A stretch of 64,000 nucleotides of DNA from UBA1952 sp965246785 (GTDB lineage: Bacteria > Bacteroidota > Bacteroidia > Chitinophagales > Chitinophagaceae): positions 1 through 64,000 of the forward strand of contig CBDFFM010000033.1 in assembly GCA_965246785.1 (NCBI GenBank), read 5' to 3'. Both the position numbers and the translations under genes were made by a program. Every line of letters begins with the position of its first letter. The stretch's first letter is position 1. Below the pieces are notes generated by a model. That model was not told where the DNA came from. It worked only from the letters and a program-made list of their open reading frames with translations, and searched no databases. Of this stretch, positions 8,516-16,837 are shown one piece after another.

Positions 8516-10441
8516 CGTGTCCCGGATTTGCAGCCAGATTACTTCCCGTGTATTGGCAGCCAGCCAGTCCCGAAAAACGTACAGCCAGCGGCTACCAACT
8601 TCAGCGCCGAAGTTGTCGCGCAGGCCCGCATCCATCACATTCATTGCAGGTACGCTGGGCATCTTCACCACGGGCAGCACGTAGGGAAATGTAGCGTTCA
8701 TCCTTAGTGCCGTTGCCAGCCGCAGGCTGTAAGGGTTTTGCTTCGCGAAGAAAGTGCCAAAGTCCACCGCGTCAATGGGCGGCGTGGCTGTATCTGCGAG
8801 CGCGTAGGCCGGCTGCGTGAGGTAGCTAACCGGTTGTGCAGACATCAGCAGCTTGCGCCCGTCGTTGACAATGGTGCCGCTGACAATCATCTGCGGAATG
8901 ACACCCGCCGCCTCGTCCGCCCCATAGTCGGCCAGCCTGCCGCCGAGCGCGCCTTCGGTGTTGCGAATGAGGTCTTGCTCCATCGCGTAGCCCCGGTCTT
9001 TGGTATAAGAGTATGGCCCAATGGTAACCTTGCTGAACGGCGAAATCAAATCCACTGTTACAAAGGAGAAGATGATGGCGTTGAAGAGGTCTTTACCGAT
9101 GGCTTCCTGATACCTCGCCGCATAGATATTGCCGGTGTCGCCTTTCAGGGCACGCTGGCGGATGCTACGCCAATAAGCCGCACCCAACATCCCGCCGGAA
9201 GCGCCCGTAAGCAAGGCCGTGTGCCGGAAGAGGTAGCCGCCGCTGACACTGTCCGCATATTGCAGCGCGCGGAATGTCCAGTAAGCCGAGCGGGAGCCGC
9301 CGCCGCTGACGGTGATGATGACGAGCGGCGGCAATGAATCGCCCTGCCGCGCCTTCCAAGCATTCAGGTGCGAGATGCCGGCGGCCTTATCCGCCATGTA
9401 GCGCTGTGGCGTAAAGGTGCGCTTCAGCGATTCGTAATTGTAAGCCGGTACCTGTGCTGCGGGTGTATGATAGTCCACTCCGTAGGCAATAGAGCGCAGG
9501 TCAAAGAAGTGATACTTCACCATCCAGCCGAGCGTGGCGAAAAGCAGCACCCAGCCGAAAACCTCCCAGCTTTTCAGGAAGTATTTGACCGCGCCTACAA
9601 TGCCCATCAGCACGGCGAAAAGAATAAGAAAGCCTGCGCCCGCCGGAATGCGCAGCGCCGGCTCTTCCATGAAGATGCCGAGCACAACGAGCAGCAGCAG
9701 TGCGAAAATGGTAGCGGAGACCGCATTGCGGTGGTGGCGGCGCAGAATAGTGTTTAGCAGGCGCGGATGGTATTTGTCCAGCTTCTCAATGTGCTCTACA
9801 GTCAGCGTCTCGGTCAGATAAGTGTCCGCCTGAATCATGTCAAACTCAAAGTCCAACCCGTCGTAAGGAATAATGTCGCGGAGGTGCGAAGGATTGGTGA
9901 TGGTGGCGAGCACAGTCTTCAGCAGGTCGCGGCCCACGCGGAAGAAGTAGGCGAATGACACTACTATCATGAGCAGGAAGCCGAGGTAGAAACCAAGCTG
10001 CATCAGCAGGATGGCTGTCCATGACGCACCTTCTTCCACCCGCTGAAAGTCCACGCTCATTGCGGAGTAATAGATGAAGAAGCCGAGCGGCAGCAGCGAG
10101 TTGTTGATGCAGTATTTGAGAAAAGCCTGCCGGGTAGCGCCGATGAAGGGCATCCGCTTGCTGTGAATGATGAAGGTGGTGATGTGCCAGCTCATGATGA
10201 ACATACCCATAGCCGCGCCGAGCAGTGCCATGCTGGTAAAGCCGATGTGGTTCAGGTACTCGGGCGCAAGGAACAGTGTATTGGCTCCGAAGTGCGTCGC
10301 GAACTTTCCATCCACGGTGAGGATGATAATAATCCAGAACAGAAGCAGCAATTGGTACTTGCGCCCGTGCAGGAGCAAGAGCTGCACCGGCAGAAAGCGA
10401 TAGACGCGGCGAATGGATTGTTGAATGCGGGCGCGGTTCAC
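8506..10441 (-). pseudogene. Patatin-like phospholipase with N-terminal membrane domain, 3' end missing
   Basis: About 645 authentic residues. Residues 30-310 hold several hydrophobic helices (about 31-43, 68-90, 143-166, 241-257, 268-286, 294-310), then a patatin lipase domain. The domain has an oxyanion SGGGSRSAYW at about 379, the nucleophile elbow LTGASGG with Ser415, and a DAGLRDNFG catalytic-Asp motif near 611, which together make the Ser-Asp dyad. The expected end, after VIWLQIRD, is replaced by about 50 residues of antisense algal sequence, so the last natural residues are lost at the junction. The family hydrolyses acyl esters; this membrane-fused architecture occurs in Bacteroidota. 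The start ATG at 10441 follows a repeat-containing divergent spacer. Confidence 0.85.
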
Positions 10442-10465
10442 GGGAGATGGGTCAAGCTACGCACA

Positions 10466-10494
10466 ACCTTCCAAGTCTCAAAGAGCCGGAAGGT
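10466..10494. repeat. Degenerate ACCTTCC palindrome
   Basis: ACCTTCC at one end and GGAAGGT at the other with a mismatched centre. It is an older copy of the perfect palindrome 20 bp downstream. Confidence 0.6.
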
Positions 10495-10514
10495 TTACTT
10501 AACAGCCACAGATA

Positions 10515-10545
10515 GACCTTCCAGGTCTTGAAGACCTGGAAGGTC
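10515..10545. repeat. Perfect 15-bp-arm palindrome (GACCTTCCAGGTCTT / inverse)
   Basis: Two perfect 15-base arms (10515-10529 and 10531-10545) with a one-base centre. This is REP-like intergenic DNA. The first ATG of the downstream peptidase frame (10528) lies inside it, so that ATG is probably not the natural start. Confidence 0.85.
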
Positions 10546-10584
10546 GCTGACGGTTACATTTGCCGCCAAGCCGAACATAAACCT

Positions 10585-11556
10585 TTGCGTAAAATCCGCA
10601 AATACTTCTACAACACCGCCACGCACCGCTACGAAAAGTTTGTGCTGCCCTGGCGTACGCGCATCCTGCGGGCGCTAGGCTTTATATCTGCCTCCACGGT
10701 TACGGCGCTCATTATGGTAGCGGTAGCCTACCGTTACCTGCCTTCCCCGCGGGAAAAACGCTCGGCGGAAGACATTGTAAAGCTGCGGGAACAGTACAGC
10801 GCACTGCAGCACAGCCTTGCGGAAATGGATGGCGACGTAGCCGACCTTGAGCAGCGCGACAATAAGGTGTATCGCGCCATCTTTGAAGCTGCCCCGCTGC
10901 CGGACAGTATTCGCCGCGGCAAGGCGCATACCCCGCGCAGGAGCAGCTACACCTTTGCCAGCAATGAGGCGCTGGTGGCGGCCCTTGCCGATAAGGTGGA
11001 AGGCCTGCGGGGCCGCATTCAGACTCAGCGCCGCAGCTACGATACGCTCCAGCACCTGATAGAAACAAAGGAGCAAATGCTGGCCGCTATCCCCGCCATC
11101 CAGCCCGTTTCCAACAAAGACCTGTCGCAGATTGCATCCGGCTTCGGCTTCCGCATTGACCCGATTTACAAGACGCCGAAGATGCACACAGGCTTAGACT
11201 TCGCGGCATCCATCGGTACGCCGATTTACGCAACGGCCAACGGCTCGGTGGTCTTTACCGGCTTTGAGGAGAAGGGTTACGGGAATCATGTCGTCATTAA
11301 TCACGGCTATGGCTACCAGACGCTCTACGGCCACATGGTGCGCATTAAGGTGCGGCCCGGCCAGGCGGTGAAGCGCGGCGAGGTGATTGGCTGGGTGGGC
11401 AGCACGGGCAAGAGCACGGGGCCACATTGCCACTATGAGGTCATCCGGAACGGCGAGAAGATTGACCCGGTTCATTACTTCTTTAACGACCTCTCAGCGG
11501 CTGATTACGAGCGGCTGGTAAAGCTGGCGGCGGCTAGCAATCAGTCGTTTGATTAG
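10585..11556 (+). CDS. M23 (LytM-type) peptidase with N-terminal membrane anchor
   Basis: Periplasmic zinc endopeptidase that cuts peptidoglycan cross-links. The frame is open from an ATG at 10528, but that lies in a palindromic repeat. The TTG at 10585 gives LRKIRKYFYNTATHRYEK, similar to the usual N-terminus of Bacteroidota homologues, so I prefer it. One membrane helix lies at about residues 28-50, then a coiled-coil region with QQ/LEQRDNK heptads. The M23 domain follows: zinc ligands in HTGLDFA, the GYGNHVVINHG strand, YGHM, and the HCHYEV motif. The neighbours are divergent from it, so it is probably monocistronic. The role is likely cell-wall remodelling, as in MepM or envelope-division factors. 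Confidence 0.85.
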   Translation: MRKIRKYFYNTATHRYEKFVLPWRTRILRALGFISASTVTALIMVAVAYRYLPSPREKRSAEDIVKLREQYSALQHSLAEMDGDVADLEQRDNKVYRAIFEAAPLPDSIRRGKAHTPRRSSYTFASNEALVAALADKVEGLRGRIQTQRRSYDTLQHLIETKEQMLAAIPAIQPVSNKDLSQIASGFGFRIDPIYKTPKMHTGLDFAASIGTPIYATANGSVVFTGFEEKGYGNHVVINHGYGYQTLYGHMVRIKVRPGQAVKRGEVIGWVGSTGKSTGPHCHYEVIRNGEKIDPVHYFFNDLSAADYERLVKLAAASNQSFD

Positions 11557-11598
11557 TGAGAGGGGGCTGCTTAATCAATGAGATGTAGCTGAAAATCG

Positions 11599-11686
11599 TG
11601 TCATTCCGACGTAAGGAGGAATCTGCCCAATCGGAGCTTTCTATGCTATGTGAAGCCCGGCGGATTCCTCGTACCTCGGAATGACA
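11599..11686. repeat. Imperfect 88-bp palindromic element (TGTCATTCCGA...TCGGAATGACA)
   Basis: Terminal arms TGTCATTCCGA and TCGGAATGACA, with internal matching GAGGAATC / GATTCCTC. It is the same type as the element at 54503-54581. It may serve as a terminator between the two plus-strand genes. Confidence 0.75.
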
Positions 11687-11737
11687 ATTCTGTTGAGCTG
11701 CGGGAAGAACCCATCATCTTTGCTGCACCGATTCATC

Positions 11738-12595
11738 ATGCAACGCTTACTTATCGTTTTCTGCTTCACCCTCTTCTTTCTTTCTTGCAAAGACAGCCGC
11801 GTTCATGAGCACCCGGATTGGGCTGCGCGCTTCAAGGCTTACGGGATTGACAGCGGCTGCTTTATCCTGCGCGACCACGCGCATGAGACCATTCAGCTTT
11901 ACAACCGCCCACGTTGCTTAGAGCGCTTCACGCCCGCTTCCACCTTTAAAATCTTCAATTCCCTTGTCGCCTTGGAGACGTCTGTTGCGCCGGACGACCG
12001 ACTGGTTATTCCGTGGGACGGCGTTGCGCGGCGGCCGGAGTGGAATAAGGACATGGACATGCGCGAGGCGTTCCGCGTGAGCAACGTTCCGTACTTCCGC
12101 GAGATTGCCCGCCGCATTGGCCGGCAGCGGATGCAGCATTACTTAGACACGGCGAAGTATGGCAACATGAAGATTGGCCCGGTGGCCGATTCCTTCTGGC
12201 TGGACAATTCACTGCTCATTTCTCCTGACGAGCAGGTGGGCTTTATCCGCAAATTGTACTTCAATGAGCTGCCATTTCTGGAGCGTACGCAGGGCATCGT
12301 GAAGAGCATGATGCTGCGGGAGGACTCAACGGATAACCACTTTTATTACAAGACGGGCACCAGCGTCACGCCGAAGGGTAACCAACTATTCTGGCTAGTA
12401 GGCTTCCTGGAACACATGAGCCGTGTAAAGGAGCCTACGAACAGTATGAATAAAAGCGGCGTGCGCAACTACCCTCATTTCTTCGCGCTGAACTTTGAAG
12501 TGTCGAAGGCGGATACAGCCAGGGATTGGATGGACACCCGCATACGCCTGCTGCACCAGTTGCTGGATGATTACGGGGCTACGCGGGACGAGTAA
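11738..12595 (+). CDS. Class D (OXA-type) beta-lactamase, lipoprotein
   Basis: 285 residues from the ATG at 11738; the earlier in-frame ATG (11681) lies in repeat DNA and would hide the signal peptide. A lipoprotein signal ends at LSC (Cys17). All class D motifs are present: S68-T-F-K71 with the nucleophilic serine and carboxylatable lysine, S115-N-V117, Y141-G-N143, the WLDNSLLIS..EQ block and K205-T-G207. The enzyme hydrolyses beta-lactams by a serine acyl-enzyme mechanism. Nothing suggests recent mobilisation: no IS element or integron site flanks it, so it looks like a resident chromosomal OXA of an environmental Bacteroidota. Its substrate spectrum cannot be predicted from sequence. Confidence 0.9.
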   Translation: MQRLLIVFCFTLFFLSCKDSRVHEHPDWAARFKAYGIDSGCFILRDHAHETIQLYNRPRCLERFTPASTFKIFNSLVALETSVAPDDRLVIPWDGVARRPEWNKDMDMREAFRVSNVPYFREIARRIGRQRMQHYLDTAKYGNMKIGPVADSFWLDNSLLISPDEQVGFIRKLYFNELPFLERTQGIVKSMMLREDSTDNHFYYKTGTSVTPKGNQLFWLVGFLEHMSRVKEPTNSMNKSGVRNYPHFFALNFEVSKADTARDWMDTRIRLLHQLLDDYGATRDE

Positions 12596-12598
12596 AAT

Positions 12599-12668
12599 GC
12601 GGAATTCGGAGTTCGGAATACTCATCGCTGAATCATCATTCCGAATTCGGCATTCGCTATTCCGAATT
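12599..12668. repeat. Cluster of GGAATTCGGA-type short repeats
   Basis: Direct and inverted copies of GGAATTCGG / ATTCCGAATT separated by a few bases, filling the convergent spacer between the beta-lactamase and metF. They resemble the heptanucleotide repeats at 28077 and 54674. They could fold and act as a two-way terminator. Confidence 0.6.
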
Positions 12669-13620
12669 AGAACAGCTCCTTCAGTACATTAATCACCACG
12701 TGCGGCTTGCCAAGCGTATAGAAGTGCAGCACTGGCACGCCTTTAGCCAGCAAGTCGCGGCATTGGGCCAGCAGCCATTCGGTGCCTATTTGCTCACAGG
12801 CGGCTTCGCTCTTTGCAGCCGTAATGGCGCGGCTTAGCTCTACCGGAATTTCTACGTTGAAGATGCTGGGCACCACGGTGAGTTGTCGCTTGCCGGTGAG
12901 CGGCTTCAGGCCGGGAATGACGGGCACATCTATCCCGTAGTCGCGGCAAGCCTTTTCATAGGCGTAGTAGTACTTGTTGTCAAAAAACATTTGCGTGGTG
13001 ATGTAGCTTCCGCCACGTTCAATTTTCTGCTTTGTATAGAAAAGGTCGGTTTCCCGGTTCGGACTCTCAAAATGCTTTTCCGGGTAACCGGCTACGCCCA
13101 CGCAGAAGTCGGTTTTTACACCATCCATGATGTCTTCTTCCAGATAATGCCCGGCGTTGAGCTGCATAACCTGCTCCACGAGCTGATCTGCGTAATGGTG
13201 GCCTTTGGGGTCGGGTAAAAAGAATTTTTCATTGCCGGCCGCATCGCCACGCAGGGCCAGCACATTGTCCACGCCGAGGTAATGGAGGTCTATGAGCGCA
13301 TTCTCCGTCTCTTCTTTAGAAAAGCCGCCGCAGATAAGGTGGGGCACGGCGTCAATGCCGTAGCGGTGCATGATGGCGGCACAAATGCCCACCGTGCCGG
13401 GCCGCTTGCGGATCTCCACGCGCTCAAAGGAGCCGTCCGGGCGGCGCTTGAATACCTGCTCCGCGCGGTGATAGGTTACATTGACAAAGGCTGGCGAGAA
13501 CTCTTTGAACGGGTCTAAGAGCGCAAAAATGCTGTCAATGCTCTTGCCCTTGGCCGGCGGCAGTATCTCCAGCGAGATGATGGGTTTTTTCGCCTGACGG
13601 AGATGCTCAGTAACTTTCAT
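12667..13620 (-). CDS. metF: Methylenetetrahydrofolate reductase
   Basis: Reduces 5,10-methylene-THF to 5-methyl-THF for methionine synthesis, with FAD as cofactor, in the cytoplasm. 317 residues from the ATG at 13620 (KVTEHLRQAKKPIISLEILPP), the usual length of bacterial MetF. Visible landmarks are the SLEILPP start strand with the catalytic Glu, FVNVTYH, PHLICGG, the LALRGD motif that binds FAD, and ITTQMFFDNKYYY near residue 200. A TACTTTTG -7 box lies 9 bp upstream of the ATG, implying a very short leader. Convergent with the beta-lactamase. Together with folB, gcvP and gcvT in this window it belongs to the one-carbon network. Confidence 0.93.
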   Translation of the reverse strand: MKVTEHLRQAKKPIISLEILPPAKGKSIDSIFALLDPFKEFSPAFVNVTYHRAEQVFKRRPDGSFERVEIRKRPGTVGICAAIMHRYGIDAVPHLICGGFSKEETENALIDLHYLGVDNVLALRGDAAGNEKFFLPDPKGHHYADQLVEQVMQLNAGHYLEEDIMDGVKTDFCVGVAGYPEKHFESPNRETDLFYTKQKIERGGSYITTQMFFDNKYYYAYEKACRDYGIDVPVIPGLKPLTGKRQLTVVPSIFNVEIPVELSRAITAAKSEAACEQIGTEWLLAQCRDLLAKGVPVLHFYTLGKPHVVINVLKELF

Positions 13621-13701
13621 AGACAGCGGCAAAAGTAGCGCCCGCTTGCCAGCACATTGTTATATTCCATTGCTTTTACAATCCCCGCCGGCCGCCTTTC
13701 G

Positions 13702-13709
13702 TATCTTTA
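13702..13709 (+). promoter_or_regulatory. Candidate -7 box (TATCTTTA)
   Basis: Matches TAnnTTT(G/A), 5 bp upstream of the ATG at 13715. It suggests transcription starts at or next to the start codon. Confidence 0.4.
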
Positions 13710-13714
13710 AAGTG

Positions 13715-15229
13715 ATGTTTCGCCCGCGCCGAGCCATTTCCGCACTTTTACTCTTTCCGCTATGTCTTGCCGCCTTTTGGGGCTGCCGGCACGAGCGCGC
13801 CGCGCAGGAGATTTCTGTGGACGATGGCGGCTATCCGGAGGCCGTCAACCGGATTGTGATGCTGCATTGCACTACCGGGCCTACGGGCGGTGGCTGCCAC
13901 AATGCGGTGGGCGCAGAGAATGCTGCCGGACTACGCATGGATACTTGGGAGCATCTTTTTGACGGTACCAATCACGGCGCGGCGGTCATACCTTTTGATA
14001 CAGCCAACAGTTCGCTGCTGCATTACATAAACATAGATTCTACGCTCGGCTCCATTGCGCTGCCTACGATGCCGCTGGGCACCACACCGCTTTCGCGCGA
14101 TGAATACGGGACCATTAAGAACTGGATTGCGCAGGGCGCGCCGGACAAGAATGGCGTTATTGCCTTTAGCGATAATGCGGCGGCCCGCCAGAAGGTCTAT
14201 CTGACCAATCAGGCATCTGACGTGCTGAGCGTAATAGACGTGGCGCGGCATGTGGTGATGCGCAATATTCCCATCGGCGTCGTTGGCAACGTGATTGAAT
14301 CGCCGCATTGCGTGCGGGTGTCAAAGGACGGGCAGTATGCTTATGTATCTTTTCTTGCCGGCGATTATGTCCAGAAGATTGATACGCGCACGGATAAAAT
14401 GGTGGCTCAGGTTAAGATTAGCAACGGCAATGCGCAGTGGAATGTGCTGCACATCTCTGCCGACGGCACACGCCTCATCGTCTCCGACCTCACCCGTGGC
14501 TGGATGCGGTTGATTAATACGGCCACGATGCAAATCGTTGGCAGTGTAGGCAGCGAGTCCATTCCCTTTTCGCCCTTTAAAAGCCCGCACGGCATAGATG
14601 CCAGGCCGGCCTTCGACACGCTTTACATGACCGGCCAATATGGCAATACGGTATTCAAGTTTACGCCCGACTTCTCCTTCATCAAATACATCTCCATAGA
14701 CGGAACGCCGAGCCAGTTCAGCGTAGGCACCCGCGACCCGCACGAGCTTATGCTCACGCCCGATGGCAGCAAATACTTCCTCACTTGCGAGGCCAGCAAT
14801 GAGGTGCGCGTGGTGGATGCGCTCGCCGACACAGTTATTGCCGTCTTCTCCGTGCCCACCAAGCCGCAGGAGTTGGCTCTTTCGCGCAGCAAGCCTTACA
14901 TGCTGGTTACTTGTATGGAAGCTACATCAACGGTGCCGGGCACGCGTGGAGCAGTGGTAGTTATCAATTATCAGACAATGCAGGTGGTAAAGACCATTTA
15001 TGGCCCCTTCTGGCAGCCGCACGGCATTACGGTGGATGATGCGGCGGGCACTTTTTACGTGGCCTCCACTAATATAGGCGGGCCATTTAGTGGGCATAAT
15101 CACACGGGTACAGCCAAGTCCAGCGGTTGGTACAATGTCTATGACCTGAACACGCTGGAGCCAATCAACAGCCGGAATTATGAGGTATTATCGCAGCCCT
15201 ATTCGGCGGATAGCCGGAATAAGCTTTAA
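13715..15229 (+). CDS. Lipoprotein with degenerate cytochrome-c-like segment and YncE-type beta-propeller
   Basis: 504 residues from ATG 13715; the earlier in-frame ATG would bury the signal peptide. The N-terminus FRPRRAISALLLFPLCLAAFWGC is a lipoprotein-like signal (Cys24). Residues 45-140 resemble the c-type-cytochrome-like region of planctomycete/Bacteroidota surface proteins. C52 and C61-H62 give CX8CH instead of CxxCH, so covalent haem binding is doubtful. Residues about 165-500 carry repeated 40-residue beta-propeller blades of YncE/SMP30 type (VYLTNQASDVLSVIDV, YAYVSFLAGDYVQKIDT, LYMTGQYGNTVFKF, KYFLTCEASNEVRVVDA). The location is probably the periplasm or outer membrane. Substrate or partner unknown. 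Confidence 0.75.
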   Translation: MFRPRRAISALLLFPLCLAAFWGCRHERAAQEISVDDGGYPEAVNRIVMLHCTTGPTGGGCHNAVGAENAAGLRMDTWEHLFDGTNHGAAVIPFDTANSSLLHYINIDSTLGSIALPTMPLGTTPLSRDEYGTIKNWIAQGAPDKNGVIAFSDNAAARQKVYLTNQASDVLSVIDVARHVVMRNIPIGVVGNVIESPHCVRVSKDGQYAYVSFLAGDYVQKIDTRTDKMVAQVKISNGNAQWNVLHISADGTRLIVSDLTRGWMRLINTATMQIVGSVGSESIPFSPFKSPHGIDARPAFDTLYMTGQYGNTVFKFTPDFSFIKYISIDGTPSQFSVGTRDPHELMLTPDGSKYFLTCEASNEVRVVDALADTVIAVFSVPTKPQELALSRSKPYMLVTCMEATSTVPGTRGAVVVINYQTMQVVKTIYGPFWQPHGITVDDAAGTFYVASTNIGGPFSGHNHTGTAKSSGWYNVYDLNTLEPINSRNYEVLSQPYSADSRNKL

Positions 15230-15301
15230 GTGCTGAGTTTTGAGTCTTGAGTTGCTTATTACTCCGCCCGGAACTCAAAACCAAAAACGCAACACTTCGC
15301 A

Positions 15302-15646
15302 ATGCTCACCATCTCCCTCCAAAGCCTCCGCATCCGCGGGCCGCACGGACTCTATCCCGACGAGGCAGCGCGCGGCAATGACTTTGAGGTGGACATAGAT
15401 GCCCGGCTGCCAGCCCGCATCGGCGATGAATGGCCGCTGATAGACTACGCCCGCATGGCCGAAATAGCGCGCTTTGTAATAGAAGGCGAGCGCGTACCAC
15501 TCTTGGAAATGCTGGTGCAGGACATCTGGAAGCGCATCCGCGCGGAATGGCCGCAACTGTCGCATATTAGAGTCAGCATCCGCAAGCTGCACCCGCCTAT
15601 GAAGGGAAATGTGAAGGCTGCGCAAGTATGTTTTGAGGGAAGCTGA
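15302..15646 (+). CDS. folB: Dihydroneopterin aldolase
   Basis: 114 residues, the normal FolB length. Converts 7,8-dihydroneopterin to 6-hydroxymethyl-dihydropterin in folate synthesis; homo-oligomeric, cytoplasmic. Features are the opening strand ISLQSLRIRGPHGLYPDE with the G-x-H-G motif of the T-fold, the NDFEVDI strand, the IDYARMAEI helix and LLEMLVQDIW, which contains the conserved active-site Glu. The C-terminus VSIRKLHPPMKGNVKAAQVC carries the conserved K-P motif. It has its own short spacer and a strong terminator downstream, so it is a single-gene unit. Confidence 0.9.
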   Translation: MLTISLQSLRIRGPHGLYPDEAARGNDFEVDIDARLPARIGDEWPLIDYARMAEIARFVIEGERVPLLEMLVQDIWKRIRAEWPQLSHIRVSIRKLHPPMKGNVKAAQVCFEGS

Positions 15647-15697
15647 CCGCATTGCGGAATTCGGAGTGCGGGATTTCGAATGGGCAGCGAATAAAAA

Positions 15698-15729
15698 AGC
15701 CCGCTTTCGGCGGGCTAAGAATTTTTTAG
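15698..15729. terminator. Bidirectional intrinsic terminator
   Basis: AGCCCGC stem, TTTCG loop, GCGGGCT, with A-run on the left (15692-15698) and T-run on the right (15722-15727). It serves convergent folB (+) and the PUR protein gene (-). Confidence 0.88.
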
Positions 15730-15741
15730 AAGGAGAGAAGC

Positions 15742-16218
15742 TTACATCTTCCACTCATCCACAACGATATTGCTGTGGTCTTCCACTACAACCGGCTCGC
15801 TCAGAATAGCTACCGGGGCTTCGGTAAGCAGGGATGCCGTTGAAGGCTCATTGGAAACGGAGACAGGTGCCTGATAGTTAGGATTGTACTCCTCATCGTT
15901 CTCGTGGCTGAAGGCGTCAAAGTCAAAATTCGGCATCAGGTCAGTCTTCACATAGTTGATGGTGTCTGTAAGGCCTGCGAGGAACTTGTTGAAGTCTTCC
16001 TTGTACAGAAACATCTTGTGGCGGTCGTAGCCACCGTCTTCAAAGCGCTTCTTGCTCTCCGTGATGGTGATGAAGTAGTCCTTACCGCGTGTCTCGCGCA
16101 CATCAAAGAAGTAGGTGCGGCGCTTGCCGGCCTTGATGCGCTTGGAATAGATGCTGTCGTTGTTGCGGGGCTCGGCGGTATTGCCGTAGCCGGTGTTGTT
16201 TGGGTTGTCGTACGCCAC
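15742..16218 (-). CDS. PUR-family nucleic-acid-binding protein (DUF3276)
   Basis: 158 residues. The N-terminal half has the compact PUR fold typical of Bacteroidota DUF3276: IYSKRIKAGKRRTYFFDVRETRGKDYFITITESKKR, then RHKMFLYKEDF. Homologues bind single-stranded DNA or RNA and resemble eukaryotic Pur-alpha. Residues 100-158 are acidic, low-complexity and probably disordered. The frame opens with GTG at 16218 (GTGGCGTACGAC); there is no in-frame ATG nearer than the conserved domain, so GTG is the likely start. Divergent from msrB. It is useful as a phylum marker. Confidence 0.88.
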   Translation of the reverse strand: MAYDNPNNTGYGNTAEPRNNDSIYSKRIKAGKRRTYFFDVRETRGKDYFITITESKKRFEDGGYDRHKMFLYKEDFNKFLAGLTDTINYVKTDLMPNFDFDAFSHENDEEYNPNYQAPVSVSNEPSTASLLTEAPVAILSEPVVVEDHSNIVVDEWKM

Positions 16219-16393
16219 AGATGTCGTGTTTTGGATGAAAAATGTTTTTGTGCGGATGCGGCGCTAAATTAGAGAAGAAACGGAAGTATCCAAATTATGT
16301 GTGTGTATGATTGAAGGCTTTACGCGCCTCGGCTACGTAAATTCATAACTGCAAGGCACAATTTTTCCGGCCTTATCGCAAGAAATTTCTATC

Positions 16394-16786
16394 ATGGCTT
16401 ACAATCAACTGAGCGCCGACGAAGAGCGCGTCATTCTGCGCAAAGGCACCGAGATGCCTTTTACCGGCGAGTACGACAACAATAAAGCAGCCGGCACTTA
16501 CATCTGCCGCCGCTGCAATGCGCCGCTGTATCATTCTGAATCAAAATTCTCCTCCGGCTGCGGCTGGCCTTCTTTTGACGATGAGCTTCCCGGGGCGGTG
16601 AAGCGGGAGACCGATATGGACGGCCGTCGCGTGGAAATCCTCTGCAACAATTGCGGCGCCCACCTAGGCCACGTTTTCACCGGCGAGCGTTTTACAGCAA
16701 AAAATACCCGGCATTGCGTAAATTCCATCTCCATGCAGTTTATTCCGGATGGGCAGGAACTGCCGTCAGTGCTTTCCAGTGAATAA
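16394..16786 (+). CDS. msrB: Peptide methionine-R-sulfoxide reductase
   Basis: 130 residues. Repairs oxidised methionine (R epimer) in cytoplasmic proteins with thioredoxin. The four zinc-ligand cysteines are present as CRRC (near 38) and CNNC (near 80). The catalytic Cys is in RHCVNS and the fold signature is SGCGWPSFDD, where the usual T of GTGWPSF is Cys; that residue may act as the resolving cysteine. HLGHVF completes the family set. Monocistronic between divergent DUF3276 and a terminator. Confidence 0.95.
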   Translation: MAYNQLSADEERVILRKGTEMPFTGEYDNNKAAGTYICRRCNAPLYHSESKFSSGCGWPSFDDELPGAVKRETDMDGRRVEILCNNCGAHLGHVFTGERFTAKNTRHCVNSISMQFIPDGQELPSVLSSE

Positions 16787-16811
16787 AAAAGCCCACGGCA
16801 AAACCGTGGGC
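16785..16811. terminator. Intrinsic terminator between msrB and the DUF4142 gene
   Basis: GCCCACGG stem, CAAAA loop, CCGTGGGC. The A-run at 16785-16790 makes it best suited to the minus-strand DUF4142 transcript. Confidence 0.8.
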
Positions 16812-16837
16812 CAATGTGGGAGTAAACAGGGTTTCTC

